This document shows positions 25,755 through 34,806 of a stretch of DNA of 64,000 bases, piece by piece. The position numbers and the translations under genes were made by a program. The stretch's first letter is position 1; each line of letters begins with the position of its first letter. The stretch comes from Stappia sp. (lineage in GTDB: Bacteria > Pseudomonadota > Alphaproteobacteria > Rhizobiales > Stappiaceae). Where the stretch lies: positions 62,001-126,000 of the forward strand of contig NZ_CP157793.1 in assembly GCF_040110915.1 (NCBI RefSeq), in the 5' to 3' direction. Below the pieces are notes generated by a model. The model did no database searches. It was not told where the DNA came from and was given only the letters and a program-made list of their open reading frames with translations.

Positions 25755-26396
25755 TCAGCCTGCGCAGGCCCTCAGCCGGGCGAGATCGGTGCCGCGAATG
25801 GCGTCGAGATTGCGGGTGATGCGCTCGACCGGCCAGTTCCACCAGGCGATCTCCAGCAGCGCCGCGATCGTGGCATCGTCGAAGCGGTATCGCACAACCC
25901 GCGCCGGGTTGCCAGCGACCACGGCGTAGGCCGGGACGTCAGAGCCGACCACCGCGTGGGCGCCGACGATGGCGCCGTCGCCGATGGTCACGCCGGGCAG
26001 GAACGTCGCGTTGCGGCCGATCCACACGTCGTTGCCGACCGTCGTGTCGCCACGCAGACCCGCCTCGAGCCCCGACAGGTCGGCCCCCGTCTCCCATCCC
26101 GCGCCGAAGATGTTGAACGGGTAGGTGGTGAAGCCGCTCATGTCGTGGTTCGCGCCGTTCATGATGAAGGTCGCGCCGCTCGCCAGCGCGCAGAACCGGC
26201 CGATCACCAGACGGTCGCCGACGAAGTCGAAGTGATAGAGGACGTTGCGGTCCTCGAACTCCGCCGCGTGCTCCGGGTCGTGATAGTAGGTGTAGTCGCC
26301 CACCTCGATGGTCGCGCGGGTGATGACCGTCTTGAGAAACACCGTGTGCTGCGCGCCGGCGAAGGGGTGACGCGTGTCGGGATCGGGGCCGTGCAT
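25755..26396 (-). CDS. Vat/CatB-type xenobiotic O-acetyltransferase
   Basis: This 213-residue hexapeptide-repeat enzyme is related to streptogramin A (Vat) and chloramphenicol (CatB) acetyltransferases. Family marks are [40 protein letters not shown], and the loop with the catalytic His, [19 protein letters not shown]. The beta-helix continues as [19 protein letters not shown] and [20 protein letters not shown]. Chromosomal members are common and need not confer resistance. The start at 26396 has a strong GGAGGAG about 7 bases upstream. A terminator separates it from yidC upstream. Confidence 0.92.
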   Translation of the reverse strand: MHGPDPDTRHPFAGAQHTVFLKTVITRATIEVGDYTYYHDPEHAAEFEDRNVLYHFDFVGDRLVIGRFCALASGATFIMNGANHDMSGFTTYPFNIFGAGWETGADLSGLEAGLRGDTTVGNDVWIGRNATFLPGVTIGDGAIVGAHAVVGSDVPAYAVVAGNPARVVRYRFDDATIAALLEIAWWNWPVERITRNLDAIRGTDLARLRACAG

Positions 26397-26444
26397 GTCT
26401 GTCTCCTCCTTCGCGCCCGGAACCTTCACGCGGGCGGGGCCAAC

Positions 26445-26473
26445 GCAAAACCCCGGGGGCCGGCCCCGGGGTT
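26445..26473 (-). terminator. Rho-independent terminator after yidC
   Basis: A perfect 10-bp stem (AACCCCGGGG / CCCCGGGGTT at 26449-26458 and 26464-26473) with a 5-base loop is followed on the minus strand by TTTTGCG. It would end the rpmH-rnpA-yidC transcript before the acetyltransferase gene. Confidence 0.75.
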
Positions 26474-26524
26474 CGATGATTGCGTGGAAGCGGTGCGCCG
26501 TCGGGCATGGAGGCCCGACGCGGC

Positions 26525-28345
26525 TCAGCTCTTTTCGGCCTTCTTGCGGCTGAACATCCCCTTGAGATTGTCCCACAATTCGATCTTCACGCCCTGCCGG
26601 CGCATGATCACATACTGCTGCAGGATCGACAGGAAGTTGTTCCAGGCCCAGTAGATCACGAGACCGGCCGGGAAGGACGCCAGCATGAAGGTGAACAGCA
26701 CCGGCATCCAGGTGAAGATCATCTGCTGGGTCGGGTCCGGCGGGGCCGGGTTCATCTTCATCTGCACGAACATCGTGATGCCCATGATGATCGGCCAGAT
26801 GCCGAGCATCAGAAGCTGCGGCGGGTCCCAGGGGATCAGCCCGAACAGGTTGAACAGCGAGGTCGGATCGGGCGCGGAAAGATCCTGGATCCAGCCGAAG
26901 AAGGGCGCGTGCCGCATCTCGATGGTGACGAACAGCACCTTGTAGAGCGCGAAGAACACCGGGATCTGGATCAGCACCGGCAGACAGCCCGCCAGCGGAT
27001 TGATCTTCTCCTTCTTGTACAGCTCCATCAGCGCCTGTTGCTGCTTCTGCTTGTCGTCCTTGTAGCGGTCGCGGATCTCCGTCATCTGCGGCTGCACGAG
27101 CTTCATCTTGCTCATGGAGACGTAGGACTTGTTGGCGAGCGGGAAGAACACCGCCTTGATGCCGACCGTGACGAGCAGGATCGCGACGCCGAAGTTGCCG
27201 ACCAGATGGAACAGCCAGTCGATGGCGTGGAACAGCGGCTTGGTCAGGAAGTAGAACCAGCCCCAGTCGATCAGGAGCTCGAACTGCTTGATGCCGAGCT
27301 CCGCCTCATAGGCGTCGATCCGGTTGGTCTCCTTGGCGCCGGCGAAAAGCCGCGAGGTCGCGGACGCCGTGGCGCCCGGCTCGACGACCATCGGATCGCC
27401 GAGGAAGTCGGCCTGGAAGTTGTCGCTGCGCGGCGCGTAGGAGAACTGCGGCTGAAACCCGGTGCCCGGCGTCGGGACGAGGGCGGCGGCCCAATACTTG
27501 TCGGTGATGCCGATCCAGCCGTCGGAGACCTTCGGCGGGCGGATGCGCCCCTCTTCCTGAAGATCGTCGTAGTCGACCTCGCTCAGGCCTTCCTCGCCGA
27601 AGACCCCGATCAGGCCCTCGTGGAGAATGTAGAAGCCGGTCGTCTCCGGCGTTCCGGTGCGCGCGATCAAACCATAAGGGTAGAGCTGCACCGCCGCGTC
27701 GGTGGTGTTGCGCACGCGCTGTTCGACGGTGAACATGTAGTTCTCGTCGATCGCGATCTCGCGCTCGAAGACGAGGCCGGCGCCATTGTCCCAGGTCAGC
27801 GTGACCGGCGTTTCCGGCGTCAGGCGCGCGTCGGCCGGGGCCTGCCAGCGGGTGGTCGCATCCGGCAGCGCGATGTCCGCGCCCGGATCCGCGGTCAGGC
27901 CGAACTCGGCGTAATAGGGCTTGGCGCTGCCGCGCGGCGAGAACAGCACGATGGTCGGGCTGTCGGGGTCGACCGTCTCGCGGTAGTCCTTCAGATGCAG
28001 GTCGTCGAGCCGCGCGCCGGTGAGATTGATCGACCCGTCGACGCGCGGCGTGTCGATCGGCAAGCGGGCGTTCTCGGCGAGCGCCGTGTCGCGCTCGACC
28101 GGCGCGCCCGGCACGGCCGCGTCGCCGGCGCCCGGCACCGATCCGGCGGGTCCGCCCGCGCTCGGGGCGCCACCTTCGGCCTCCGGCACGGGGGCGGAGG
28201 AGCCGTCCGCCGCCATCTCGCTGGTCTGCTGCTCCGCCTGTTGCCGTTGGCGCTCGATCTGCGGCTGCGCGTAGAAATACTGCCATCCCAGAAGAACGAT
28301 CAGGGACAGAACGATAGCCAGGATCGTGTTGCGGTTATCGGCCAT
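26525..28345 (-). CDS. yidC: Membrane protein insertase YidC
   Basis: YidC inserts and folds inner-membrane proteins, alone or with SecYEG. This 606-residue copy has the Gram-negative layout: an N-terminal helix ([17 protein letters not shown]), a variable Ala/Gly/Pro-rich linker, a large periplasmic beta domain (about residues 90-350), and the conserved five-helix core (about 365-590) with [20 protein letters not shown], the cytosolic coiled hairpin ([20 protein letters not shown]) and [20 protein letters not shown]. It starts 9 bases after the rnpA stop, so the usual yidD gene between them is missing at this locus. Confidence 0.98.
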   Translation of the reverse strand: MADNRNTILAIVLSLIVLLGWQYFYAQPQIERQRQQAEQQTSEMAADGSSAPVPEAEGGAPSAGGPAGSVPGAGDAAVPGAPVERDTALAENARLPIDTPRVDGSINLTGARLDDLHLKDYRETVDPDSPTIVLFSPRGSAKPYYAEFGLTADPGADIALPDATTRWQAPADARLTPETPVTLTWDNGAGLVFEREIAIDENYMFTVEQRVRNTTDAAVQLYPYGLIARTGTPETTGFYILHEGLIGVFGEEGLSEVDYDDLQEEGRIRPPKVSDGWIGITDKYWAAALVPTPGTGFQPQFSYAPRSDNFQADFLGDPMVVEPGATASATSRLFAGAKETNRIDAYEAELGIKQFELLIDWGWFYFLTKPLFHAIDWLFHLVGNFGVAILLVTVGIKAVFFPLANKSYVSMSKMKLVQPQMTEIRDRYKDDKQKQQQALMELYKKEKINPLAGCLPVLIQIPVFFALYKVLFVTIEMRHAPFFGWIQDLSAPDPTSLFNLFGLIPWDPPQLLMLGIWPIIMGITMFVQMKMNPAPPDPTQQMIFTWMPVLFTFMLASFPAGLVIYWAWNNFLSILQQYVIMRRQGVKIELWDNLKGMFSRKKAEKS

Positions 28346-28354
28346 TTTCGGCGG

Positions 28355-28783
28355 TCACCCTCGGTTTTTCGCAGCGGAGAATGGTTGGTCCCGGCGGTCC
28401 TTGCCGCGCCGGTCGTGGCGCCTGCGCGGCTCGTCCGACGGGGCGGTCGGCGTCGTGGCCAGGCAGTGGGCGAGGTCGCGCACGAGCGCCTCGAAGTCCT
28501 GGCTGAGCGCGGCCCGTCGACCGATCAGGACATAATCAACGTCGGCGCGCGCCTTGCGGCGCGTCGCGCGCACGGCCGCGCGCAAGCGGCGGCGGATGCG
28601 GTTGCGTTCCACCGCATTGCCGACCTTCTTGGTGACCGTGTAGCCGATCCGGGCCGGGCCGTCGCGTTCGGCCGCCTGCAACACGAAAGCGCGCCGAGCG
28701 CACCGTCCGCCTTTGGCGACGGCCAGGAACTCGGCGCGTTTCTTCAACGTCGGCAGGGTCGCGGGCTGCGGTGCCTGGAACAC
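28355..28783 (-). CDS. rnpA: Ribonuclease P protein component
   Basis: RnpA is the protein subunit of RNase P, which trims the 5' leader of tRNA precursors. The 142-residue protein has the core LKKRAEFLAVAKGG, RIGYTVTKKVGNAVERNRIR and the RNR motif in VERNRIRRRLR. The C-terminus is an extended basic/Arg-rich tail (RRRHDRRGKDRRDQ), which is variable. The start is GTG 28783 with AAGGAGA 6 bases upstream. rpmH lies 37 bases before it and yidC follows; this order is among the most conserved in bacteria. Confidence 0.96.
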   Translation of the reverse strand: MFQAPQPATLPTLKKRAEFLAVAKGGRCARRAFVLQAAERDGPARIGYTVTKKVGNAVERNRIRRRLRAAVRATRRKARADVDYVLIGRRAALSQDFEALVRDLAHCLATTPTAPSDEPRRRHDRRGKDRRDQPFSAAKNRG

Positions 28784-28820
28784 GACGGTCTCCTTCGCCC
28801 CAGCCCGATCAGTCGCCCGC

Positions 28821-28955
28821 TCAGGCGCTCAGCCGCTTGCGCCCCTTGGCCCGGCGGCGGGCGATGAGCTGGCGGCCGTTCTTGGTCGCCATGCGGGCCC
28901 GGAAGCCGTGACGGCGCTTGCGGACGAGACGGCTCGGCTGAAATGTGCGCTTCAT
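28821..28955 (-). CDS. rpmH: Ribosomal protein bL34
   Basis: This 44-residue protein of the large ribosomal subunit reads [18 protein letters not shown] at its start, then [20 protein letters not shown], a near-perfect match to the family. The longer open frame from 29054 is a non-coding extension. A strong promoter lies about 145 bases upstream. rnpA follows on the same transcript. Confidence 0.99.
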   Translation of the reverse strand: MKRTFQPSRLVRKRRHGFRARMATKNGRQLIARRRAKGRKRLSA

Positions 28956-29098
28956 TGTACCTTCCCGCGCGCGAGGGGCGCGCGGCCCTGATTGTCGAAT
29001 TGTCTGGTGATCCGTATCGCGGTTCTTGCGCAACCACAAACGCCGTAACCGCAAACGCCATCGGACGCCGCAATACCGGCACGACCGGATTTCGCAGG

Positions 29099-29127
29099 CT
29101 TATACGGGTGTGCCCCAGCGAAGTCAA
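29099..29127 (-). promoter_or_regulatory. Sigma-70-type promoter for rpmH-rnpA-yidC
   Basis: On the minus strand the -35 is TTGACT, the spacer is 17 bases and the -10 is TATAAG, close to the ideal promoter. The predicted start of the message is near 29091, giving a leader of about 135 bases. The rest of the 417-base gap (28956-29372) holds no gene that I can support; the part to the right presumably carries the DUF547 operon promoter. Confidence 0.75.
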
Positions 29128-29372
29128 CGACAAGCGGTGCGGCACGGCGCGCCTTTGCCCCCGGGCTGCGCCACACGCGCGGGTGAGCCGCCATCACGTC
29201 CGGGTGACGCCCTTGCACCGGCGTATCACTTCCCGGTGAGAGGGGGCGAATCCCCGTTTCGGATGCCGGACAGGACGCATAGGGTCCAGCGTCTGGAACG
29301 CAATGTCGCGGACGGTCGGGGGCTCCCGGCATCGGCGACGCAGGAAACCGGGTACGGGAGCGGGCACGGACC

Positions 29373-30197
29373 ATGCGGACACGCAAAGCGCAGAGACTGC
29401 AAGACGACCGGGGCGGGGCGGTGCGGCCGAGCCGGCGCGCGCTGATCCTCGGCGCCGGCGCGCTCCTTCTGGCGCGGCCCCGTCCGGCGCGGGCGCAGGC
29501 GCCGTCGCACGCCGCCTTCACCGATCTCCTGCAGCGCTACGTGGTGCCCGGGCGCGACGGGCTGAACCGGGTGCGCTACGCCGCCTTTCAGGCGTCGAGC
29601 CGGCCCGCGCTCGACCGCTACATCGCCGATCTTTCGCAAACGCGCGTCGATGCCCTGCCGCCGGCCGACGCCTATGCCTTCTGGGTCAACCTCTACAATG
29701 CGGTGACGCTGCAGGTGGTTCTTGCGCATTATCCCGTCGCCTCGATCCGCGACATCGACCTCGGCGGCGGGTTCTTTTCCCGCGGGCCGTGGAAGAAGGA
29801 CCTCGTCTCCGTGGGCGGGCAGGGGCTGTCGCTCGACGACATCGAGCACGGCATCCTGCGCAAGCACTATTCGGACCCGCGCGTGCATTACGCGGTCAAC
29901 TGCGCCTCCATCGGCTGTCCGAATCTGGCGACGCGGGCCTACACCGGCGCCGACCTGGAGCGCATGCTGGACGACGGCGCCCGCGCCTTCGTCAATCATC
30001 CGCGCGGGGTGCGCGTGGAGCGCCGGGGCATTCGCGCCTCGCGCATCTACAGCTGGTTCTCGGAGGATTTCGGGACCGAACGGCAGTTGCTCCGCCACTG
30101 GTCTCGCCATGCCGCGCCGCAGTTGCGCGCCGATCTCGCCGACGCGCGCGGCATCGCGGGCTATGACTACGACTGGGGGCTGAACGATGCGAACTGA
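29373..30197 (+). CDS. DUF547 domain protein with probable Tat signal
   Basis: This 274-residue exported protein begins with a twin-arginine-like signal (PSRRALILGAGALLLARP, then ARAQA as a cleavage site). The DUF547 domain spans about residues 95-215 with ADAYAFWVNLYNAVTLQVVL, SLDDIEHGILRKHY, and VHYAVNCASIGCPNL, which contains Asn-Cys and Cys-Pro-Asn typical of the family. DUF547 resembles Cys/His hydrolase-fold proteins, but no activity is established. It is the first gene of a four-gene plus-strand cluster with a TVP38 protein, a flavoprotein and a histidine kinase; DUF547 and TVP38 genes are commonly neighbours. Confidence 0.87.
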   Translation: MRTRKAQRLQDDRGGAVRPSRRALILGAGALLLARPRPARAQAPSHAAFTDLLQRYVVPGRDGLNRVRYAAFQASSRPALDRYIADLSQTRVDALPPADAYAFWVNLYNAVTLQVVLAHYPVASIRDIDLGGGFFSRGPWKKDLVSVGGQGLSLDDIEHGILRKHYSDPRVHYAVNCASIGCPNLATRAYTGADLERMLDDGARAFVNHPRGVRVERRGIRASRIYSWFSEDFGTERQLLRHWSRHAAPQLRADLADARGIAGYDYDWGLNDAN

Positions 30198-30267
30198 CCG
30201 CGACTGTCCGTCCGCCGGCGCGCCGGGCGTCGAACGGGCCGAACGGGTCGAACGGGAAGAGGGTGAG

Positions 30268-31047
30268 ATGACCGACCGCACGCCGCAGGACGCGCCGGCA
30301 AAAGCCGTCTGGCGGCGCTGGCTGCCGCTCGGCGTCATCGTCTGCGTGATGGGGCTCGGCTATGCGCTCGGCTGGCACGAGGCGCTCAGCCTGTCGAACC
30401 TGATCCGCGAGCGCGCGGCGCTCTCCGCCTTCGTCGCCGACAATCTGATCCTCGCGGCATTCGCCTATGTGGCGATCTACATTGTCGCCGTCGCCCTGTC
30501 CTTTCCCGGCGCCTCCTTCATCACCATCCTCGGCGGCTTCCTGTTCGGCTGGGCGCTCGGCGGCGGGCTGACGGCGATCGGGGCGACGCTCGGCGCCGGT
30601 GCGATCTTCCTCGCCGCCCGTTCCTCGCTCGGTACGACGCTGAAGGTGCGCGCCGGGCCGTTCCTGACGCGCCTGTCCGCCGGCTTTCGCGAGGATGCCT
30701 TCCACTACCTGCTGTTCCTGCGGCTGGCGCCGATCTTCCCCTTCTGGCTCGTGAACATCGCGCCGGCGATCTTTCACATGCCGCTGCGGCCCTATCTGGT
30801 CGCGACCTTCGTCGGCATCCTGCCCGGCACCTTCGCCTATGCCTTCATCGGCGCCGGGCTCGACAGCGTGATCGCGGCGCAGGAGATCGCCAATCCGGGC
30901 TGCGCCGCCGCCGGCACCTGCCGGATCGACCTCTCCGCGCTCGTCACCACCGAACTCGTGCTGGCCTTTGCCGCTCTCGGCCTCGCCGCGCTGATCCCCG
31001 TGCTGGTGCGCAAGTGGCGCGCGCGCCGCCACACGCCCCGCGCCTGA
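30268..31047 (+). CDS. TVP38/TMEM64 (SNARE-associated, DedA-like) membrane protein
   Basis: This protein has 259 residues and about six membrane helices. The family motif is seen in ALSFPGASFITILGGFLFGW, followed by FREDAFHYLLFLRLAPIFPF and ATFVGILPGTFAYAFIGAGL; these are the re-entrant loop and Arg-containing segments shared with DedA proteins, some of which act as lipid scramblases. The start is taken at 30268 after GAAGAGGGTGAG. ATG 30187, overlapping the previous gene, would add 27 charged residues. It is followed after 66 bases by the flavoprotein gene. Confidence 0.88.
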   Translation: MTDRTPQDAPAKAVWRRWLPLGVIVCVMGLGYALGWHEALSLSNLIRERAALSAFVADNLILAAFAYVAIYIVAVALSFPGASFITILGGFLFGWALGGGLTAIGATLGAGAIFLAARSSLGTTLKVRAGPFLTRLSAGFREDAFHYLLFLRLAPIFPFWLVNIAPAIFHMPLRPYLVATFVGILPGTFAYAFIGAGLDSVIAAQEIANPGCAAAGTCRIDLSALVTTELVLAFAALGLAALIPVLVRKWRARRHTPRA

Positions 31048-31113
31048 AGGCAGCGGGGCCGCGCCCCGTCCATCGCTCTCGCCCCGTCCGCGTCCCGCCT
31101 CGAGGAGATGTCC

Positions 31114-32544
31114 ATGCCCCGTGTCCTGACCCCCGACATCTGCGTGATCGGCGCCGGCTCGGGCGGCCTCTCGGTCGCCGCCGCCGCCGCCGCCTTCGGC
31201 GTCGAGGTCGTCCTCGTGGAGAAGGGCCGGATGGGCGGCGACTGCCTCAACTACGGCTGCGTGCCCTCCAAGGCGCTGATTGCCGCCGGCAAGGCCGCGC
31301 ATACGGCCGGGCATGCGACCACCTTCGGCGTGTCGGTCCCGCGCGTCGATGTCGACTTTCAGACCGTGCACGATCACGTGCATTCGGTGATCGCGGCCAT
31401 CGCGCCGCATGATTCGGTCGAGCGCTTCGAGGGGCTGGGCGTCACGGTCATCCAGGACGCGGGGCGGTTCACCGATCCCGACACGGTGGTCGCCGGCGAC
31501 ACGGAGATCCGCGCCCGGCGCTTTGTCGTGGCGACCGGGTCGTCGCCGGCCGTGCCGCCGATCCCCGGGCTCGACGCCGTGCCGTATTTCACCAACGAGA
31601 CGATCTTCGAGCGCACGACCTGCCCGGAGCACCTCGTCGTCGTCGGCGGCGGGCCGATCGGGCTCGAGCTCGCCCAGGCCCACCGCCGCCTCGGCGCGAA
31701 GGTGACGGTGATCGAGGCGCTGCGCGCGCTCGCGAAGGAGCCGGAGGATCTGGCGGCCATCGTGCTCGAGCGGTTGCGCGGGGAGGGCATCGAGATCCTT
31801 CAGGAGACCAAGGTCACGGGCGTGTCCGGCACCGCCGGCGCACTCTGCGTGACGGTGGAGGATGCTGCTGGCACGCGGGAGATCGCGGGCTCGGACCTGC
31901 TGGTGGCGGCCGGGCGCACACCCAATCTCGACGGTCTGGGGCTGGAGGCGGCCGGCATTCGCGTCACCAGGGCCGGGATCAAGGTCGGCGCGGACCTGCG
32001 CACCTCCAACCGCCGTGTCTATGCCATCGGCGATGTCGCCGGCGGCCTGCAGTTCACCCATGTCGCGGGCTATCACGCCGGCATCGTGATCCGCGCGCTG
32101 CTGTTCCGCCTGCCGGCGAAGGAAGACCGCGCGATCCTGCCCTGGGTGACCTTCACCGATCCCGAGATCGGCCATGTCGGCCTCACCGAGGCGCAGGCCC
32201 GCACCCGCTTCGGCAAACATCACGTCAAGGTGCTGGAGGCCCCGTTTTCCGGCAACGACCGGGCGCAGGCCGAGCGCCGGACCGCGGGGCTGGTGCGTCT
32301 GGTGGTGGCGAAGCGCGGGCGGATCGTCGGCGCGGATGTCGTCGGGCCGTCGGCCGGAGAGATCGTCAACCTGCTGTCGCTCGCCGTTTCGCGCAAGCTG
32401 ACGGCCCGCGATCTCGCCGGATTCGTCTCGCCCTATCCCTCGCTGTCGGAAGCGGTTCGACGGGCGGCGATTTCCTATTATGCTGACGGGGCGAAGAATC
32501 CCTGGGTCCGGCGTCTCGTGCGGCTGCTGGCGCGTTTCGGCTGA
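31114..32544 (+). CDS. Mercuric-reductase-like FAD-dependent disulfide oxidoreductase
   Basis: This 476-residue class I flavoprotein has the FAD motif CVIGAGSGGLSVAA, the redox-active disulfide segment GGDCLNYGCVPSKALI, the NAD(P)H motif VVVGGGPIGLELAQ and the second FAD site YAIGDVAGGLQFTHVA. It ends with the dimerization domain. In true dihydrolipoamide dehydrogenases that domain carries the active-site His in a His-Pro-Thr-Leu-Ser-Glu motif; here it reads YPSLSEA, so the His is absent. The C-terminal Cys pair of mercuric reductase is also absent. The substrate is therefore unclear. ATG 31114 lies 6 bases after GAGGAG; ATG 31108 is too close to it. Confidence 0.88.
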   Translation: MPRVLTPDICVIGAGSGGLSVAAAAAAFGVEVVLVEKGRMGGDCLNYGCVPSKALIAAGKAAHTAGHATTFGVSVPRVDVDFQTVHDHVHSVIAAIAPHDSVERFEGLGVTVIQDAGRFTDPDTVVAGDTEIRARRFVVATGSSPAVPPIPGLDAVPYFTNETIFERTTCPEHLVVVGGGPIGLELAQAHRRLGAKVTVIEALRALAKEPEDLAAIVLERLRGEGIEILQETKVTGVSGTAGALCVTVEDAAGTREIAGSDLLVAAGRTPNLDGLGLEAAGIRVTRAGIKVGADLRTSNRRVYAIGDVAGGLQFTHVAGYHAGIVIRALLFRLPAKEDRAILPWVTFTDPEIGHVGLTEAQARTRFGKHHVKVLEAPFSGNDRAQAERRTAGLVRLVVAKRGRIVGADVVGPSAGEIVNLLSLAVSRKLTARDLAGFVSPYPSLSEAVRRAAISYYADGAKNPWVRRLVRLLARFG

Positions 32545-32593
32545 CCCGGTCCAGCGCGCCCGAACCGGGGCGCGCCCACGGGAGGCGGAACGA

Positions 32594-34276
32594 GTGACGC
32601 GAGGCGCTGGGGCTGACCCGCCATCGGACGACGCCGGGACGGCTTACAAGGCGTCCCCCCAAACGTCCCCAGAGGCGTCTGGAGGGACGTCGCGCGCGGC
32701 GGCCGGCGGCGCGGGCGCCCCGGCGGAGCACGGCACGCGGGCCCGGCGCAAGCGCTGGGGCGGCCTGTCGGGCAAGCTCCTGTTGCTGACCGTGCTCTTC
32801 GTGATGCTCAGCGAAGTGCTGATCTTCGTGCCCTCGATCGCCAACTTCCGCAACACCTGGCTGAACGACAAGCTGACCATCTCCGGCGTCGCGGCGAGCA
32901 TTCTGGTGGAGAGCGACATGGTGTCGCCGGTGGTGCAGGCCGAACTGCTGCGCGCGACCGGCGCGAGCGCCATTGCGCTCGACGACGGCCAGCGCCGCCG
33001 CCTGATCGCCATGGAGGGGGCGCCGGGCGCCATCACCCGCGCCATCGACATGGGCGAGGCCGATGCCCTGTCGTCGATCGTGGAGAGCTTCCAGATCCTG
33101 CTCGGCCCCGGCACGGGCACCCTGCGCGTGACCGGCCCCTCGCAGATGGGGCTCGGCGGACGCGTCGACATCGTCATGCCCGAAGCCTTGCTGCGCGATG
33201 CGATGCTGGCCTTTTCCGGGCGCATCCTGGCGCTGTCGGCGGTGATTTCCGCGATCACGGCGGCGCTCGTCTATCTGTCGCTGCGCTGGCTCTTCGTGCG
33301 CCCCATGCAGCGGCTGACCGAGGCGATGGCCCGCTTCCAGGACAGCCCTGACGATCCCGGCCGTGTGATCGCCCCCTCGAACCGGGCCGACGAGGTGGGC
33401 GACGCGGAAAACCGGCTGGCGGACATGCAGACGGCGCTGTCGGCCACGCTGCATCAGCGCAAGCGTCTGGCCGATCTCGGGCTCGCCGTGTCCAAGATCA
33501 ACCACGACCTGCGCAATCTGCTCGCCTCCGCGCAGCTCTTTTCCGAACGTCTCGAACAGGTCGCCGACCCCACGGTGCAGCGTCTGGCGCCGAAGATCGT
33601 CGCGACGCTCGACCGTGCGGTGGGCTACACCCAGTCGGTGCTGGACTACGGCAGCGCGCGCGAGGCGCCGCTGGAACGCCGGCTCGTCCGCCTCGATGTG
33701 ATCGTGCGCGACGTGGTCGACGTCCTGTCGCTGTCGACGCGCGCCGACATCGACTTCGAGATCGACGTGCCCCCCGATACCGAAATCGACGCCGATCCCG
33801 AACATCTCTTCCGCATCCTGATGAATCTGGGCCGCAACGCCGTGCAGGTTCTGGAGACCGGGGGCGACGCGGCCGTCGTCCGGCGGCTGCGGATCGCGGC
33901 AACCTGCACCCCGCAAGGTGCGACGATCCTCGTGAGCGACACGGGGCCGGGGATCCCGGCGGCGATCCGCGACCGGCTGTTCCATCCCTTCCAGTCGGCG
34001 GCCAAGCGCGGCGGCACGGGACTGGGTCTCGCCATCGCGGCGGAACTCGTGCGCGGCCACGGCGGAACGATCCGGCTCGTCGACGCGGAGACGCCGGGCG
34101 CGACCTTCGAGATCCGACTCCTGGCGCGCGGGGCGCGGCAGGGCACACCCCCCGCTGCCGCAGCGCCGGCCGACGAGACGGCGACGGCCCGGCTTCAGGT
34201 TCTGCGCGCACCGGCGCGCGACCGGGCCGGCAGGGACGCCGGCGGGCGGGCCGGGGGGCAAGGCGGGCATGGATGA
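32594..34276 (+). CDS. Sensor histidine kinase with HAMP domain (orphan)
   Basis: This 560-residue inner-membrane kinase has a first membrane helix at about residues 57-75 (LLLLTVLFVMLSEVLIFV), a periplasmic sensor domain of about 130 residues, a second helix (AVISAITAALVYLSLRWLF), a HAMP linker, the H-box KINHDLRNLLASAQLFSE, the N-box MNLGRNAVQVL and the Gly boxes SDTGPGIP and GGTGLGLAI. All catalytic elements are intact. The start GTG 32594 has GGGAGG 8 bases upstream. No response regulator gene is adjacent. It is the last gene of the DUF547-TVP38-flavoprotein cluster, so its signal may concern the membrane or redox state. Confidence 0.9.
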   Translation: MTRGAGADPPSDDAGTAYKASPQTSPEASGGTSRAAAGGAGAPAEHGTRARRKRWGGLSGKLLLLTVLFVMLSEVLIFVPSIANFRNTWLNDKLTISGVAASILVESDMVSPVVQAELLRATGASAIALDDGQRRRLIAMEGAPGAITRAIDMGEADALSSIVESFQILLGPGTGTLRVTGPSQMGLGGRVDIVMPEALLRDAMLAFSGRILALSAVISAITAALVYLSLRWLFVRPMQRLTEAMARFQDSPDDPGRVIAPSNRADEVGDAENRLADMQTALSATLHQRKRLADLGLAVSKINHDLRNLLASAQLFSERLEQVADPTVQRLAPKIVATLDRAVGYTQSVLDYGSAREAPLERRLVRLDVIVRDVVDVLSLSTRADIDFEIDVPPDTEIDADPEHLFRILMNLGRNAVQVLETGGDAAVVRRLRIAATCTPQGATILVSDTGPGIPAAIRDRLFHPFQSAAKRGGTGLGLAIAAELVRGHGGTIRLVDAETPGATFEIRLLARGARQGTPPAAAAPADETATARLQVLRAPARDRAGRDAGGRAGGQGGHG

Positions 34277-34371
34277 CCGCCCGCGCCCCGTCGACAGAAC
34301 CTTGCCGACAGCGGCTTATCAACAGGCATGGGGCCTGTGTGCGAAAAATGACAAAAACCGTTCGCGGTCGC

Positions 34372-34400
34372 TTGCAATCCATGTGGGACCGGAGTAGAGG
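34372..34400 (+). promoter_or_regulatory. Possible promoter upstream of tRNA-Arg
   Basis: TTGCAA (34372-34377), a 17-base spacer and TAGAGG (34395-34400) lie about 100 bases upstream of the tRNA. The -10 is poor, so this is only a candidate. Confidence 0.3.
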
Positions 34401-34496
34401 TAGCGCCCTGTTCGGGGGCGGTCACCGCCGGCCGGACACACCGCCGCAAGCGTCCAGCCCAACCGGGCCTTTCAAGGATGCGAGCGGTCTTGGCAA

Positions 34497-34573
34497 GCAC
34501 CGGTAGCTCAGCTGGATAGAGCACCAGACTACGAATCTGGGGGTCGGGAGTTCGAATCTTCCCCGGTGCGCCA
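34497..34573 (+). tRNA. tRNA-Arg (anticodon ACG)
   Basis: A full 77-base cloverleaf is present: a 7-bp acceptor stem GCACCGG/CCGGTGC, D-arm GCTC...GAGC, anticodon stem CCAGA/TCTGG around loop CTACGAA, T-arm with TTCGAAT, discriminator G and encoded CCA. The anticodon ACG (34531-34533) reads CGU and, after conversion to inosine, CGC and CGA. Confidence 0.98.
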
Positions 34574-34806
34574 TTTCCCCCGAAGCCACCCGGTTGAAGA
34601 AATCCATCCGGTTGAAGAACGCGAAACGCGGCCGATTTCCGCATCGATGTGATGCTGCGATCGAGACCCGTTTCGATCCCCTCCGCCTTCGAAGCGGGGT
34701 GGCTGCACCGCTTGCACCAGCCACCAGAGACCACCCGGGCCGCCGCGCTGTCCTGGCTGCGGCCGGTTATCTGGTGTGCGTCGTGAAAGACCTGATTGCG
34801 CGCGGT

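Noticed and set aside
28355..29372. Replication origin next to rpmH-rnpA
   Set aside because: These genes lie near the origin in some bacteria, but no dnaA, DnaA-box cluster or AT-rich unwinding region is visible here.
29992..32223. Open frame of 743 codons on the minus strand opposite the TVP38 and flavoprotein genes
   Set aside because: It is the antisense shadow of two intact genes with complete motifs, and its product lacks any domain.
34277..34371. Terminator after the histidine kinase (inverted repeat ACAGGC...GCCTGT)
   Set aside because: The short stem is followed by GTGCGAAAAATG, with no T-run, so it does not look like a rho-independent terminator.
34497..34573. tRNA-Arg as an integrated-element attachment site
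   Set aside because: No integrase gene and no second copy of the tRNA 3' end was found in the window, so an att site cannot be supported.
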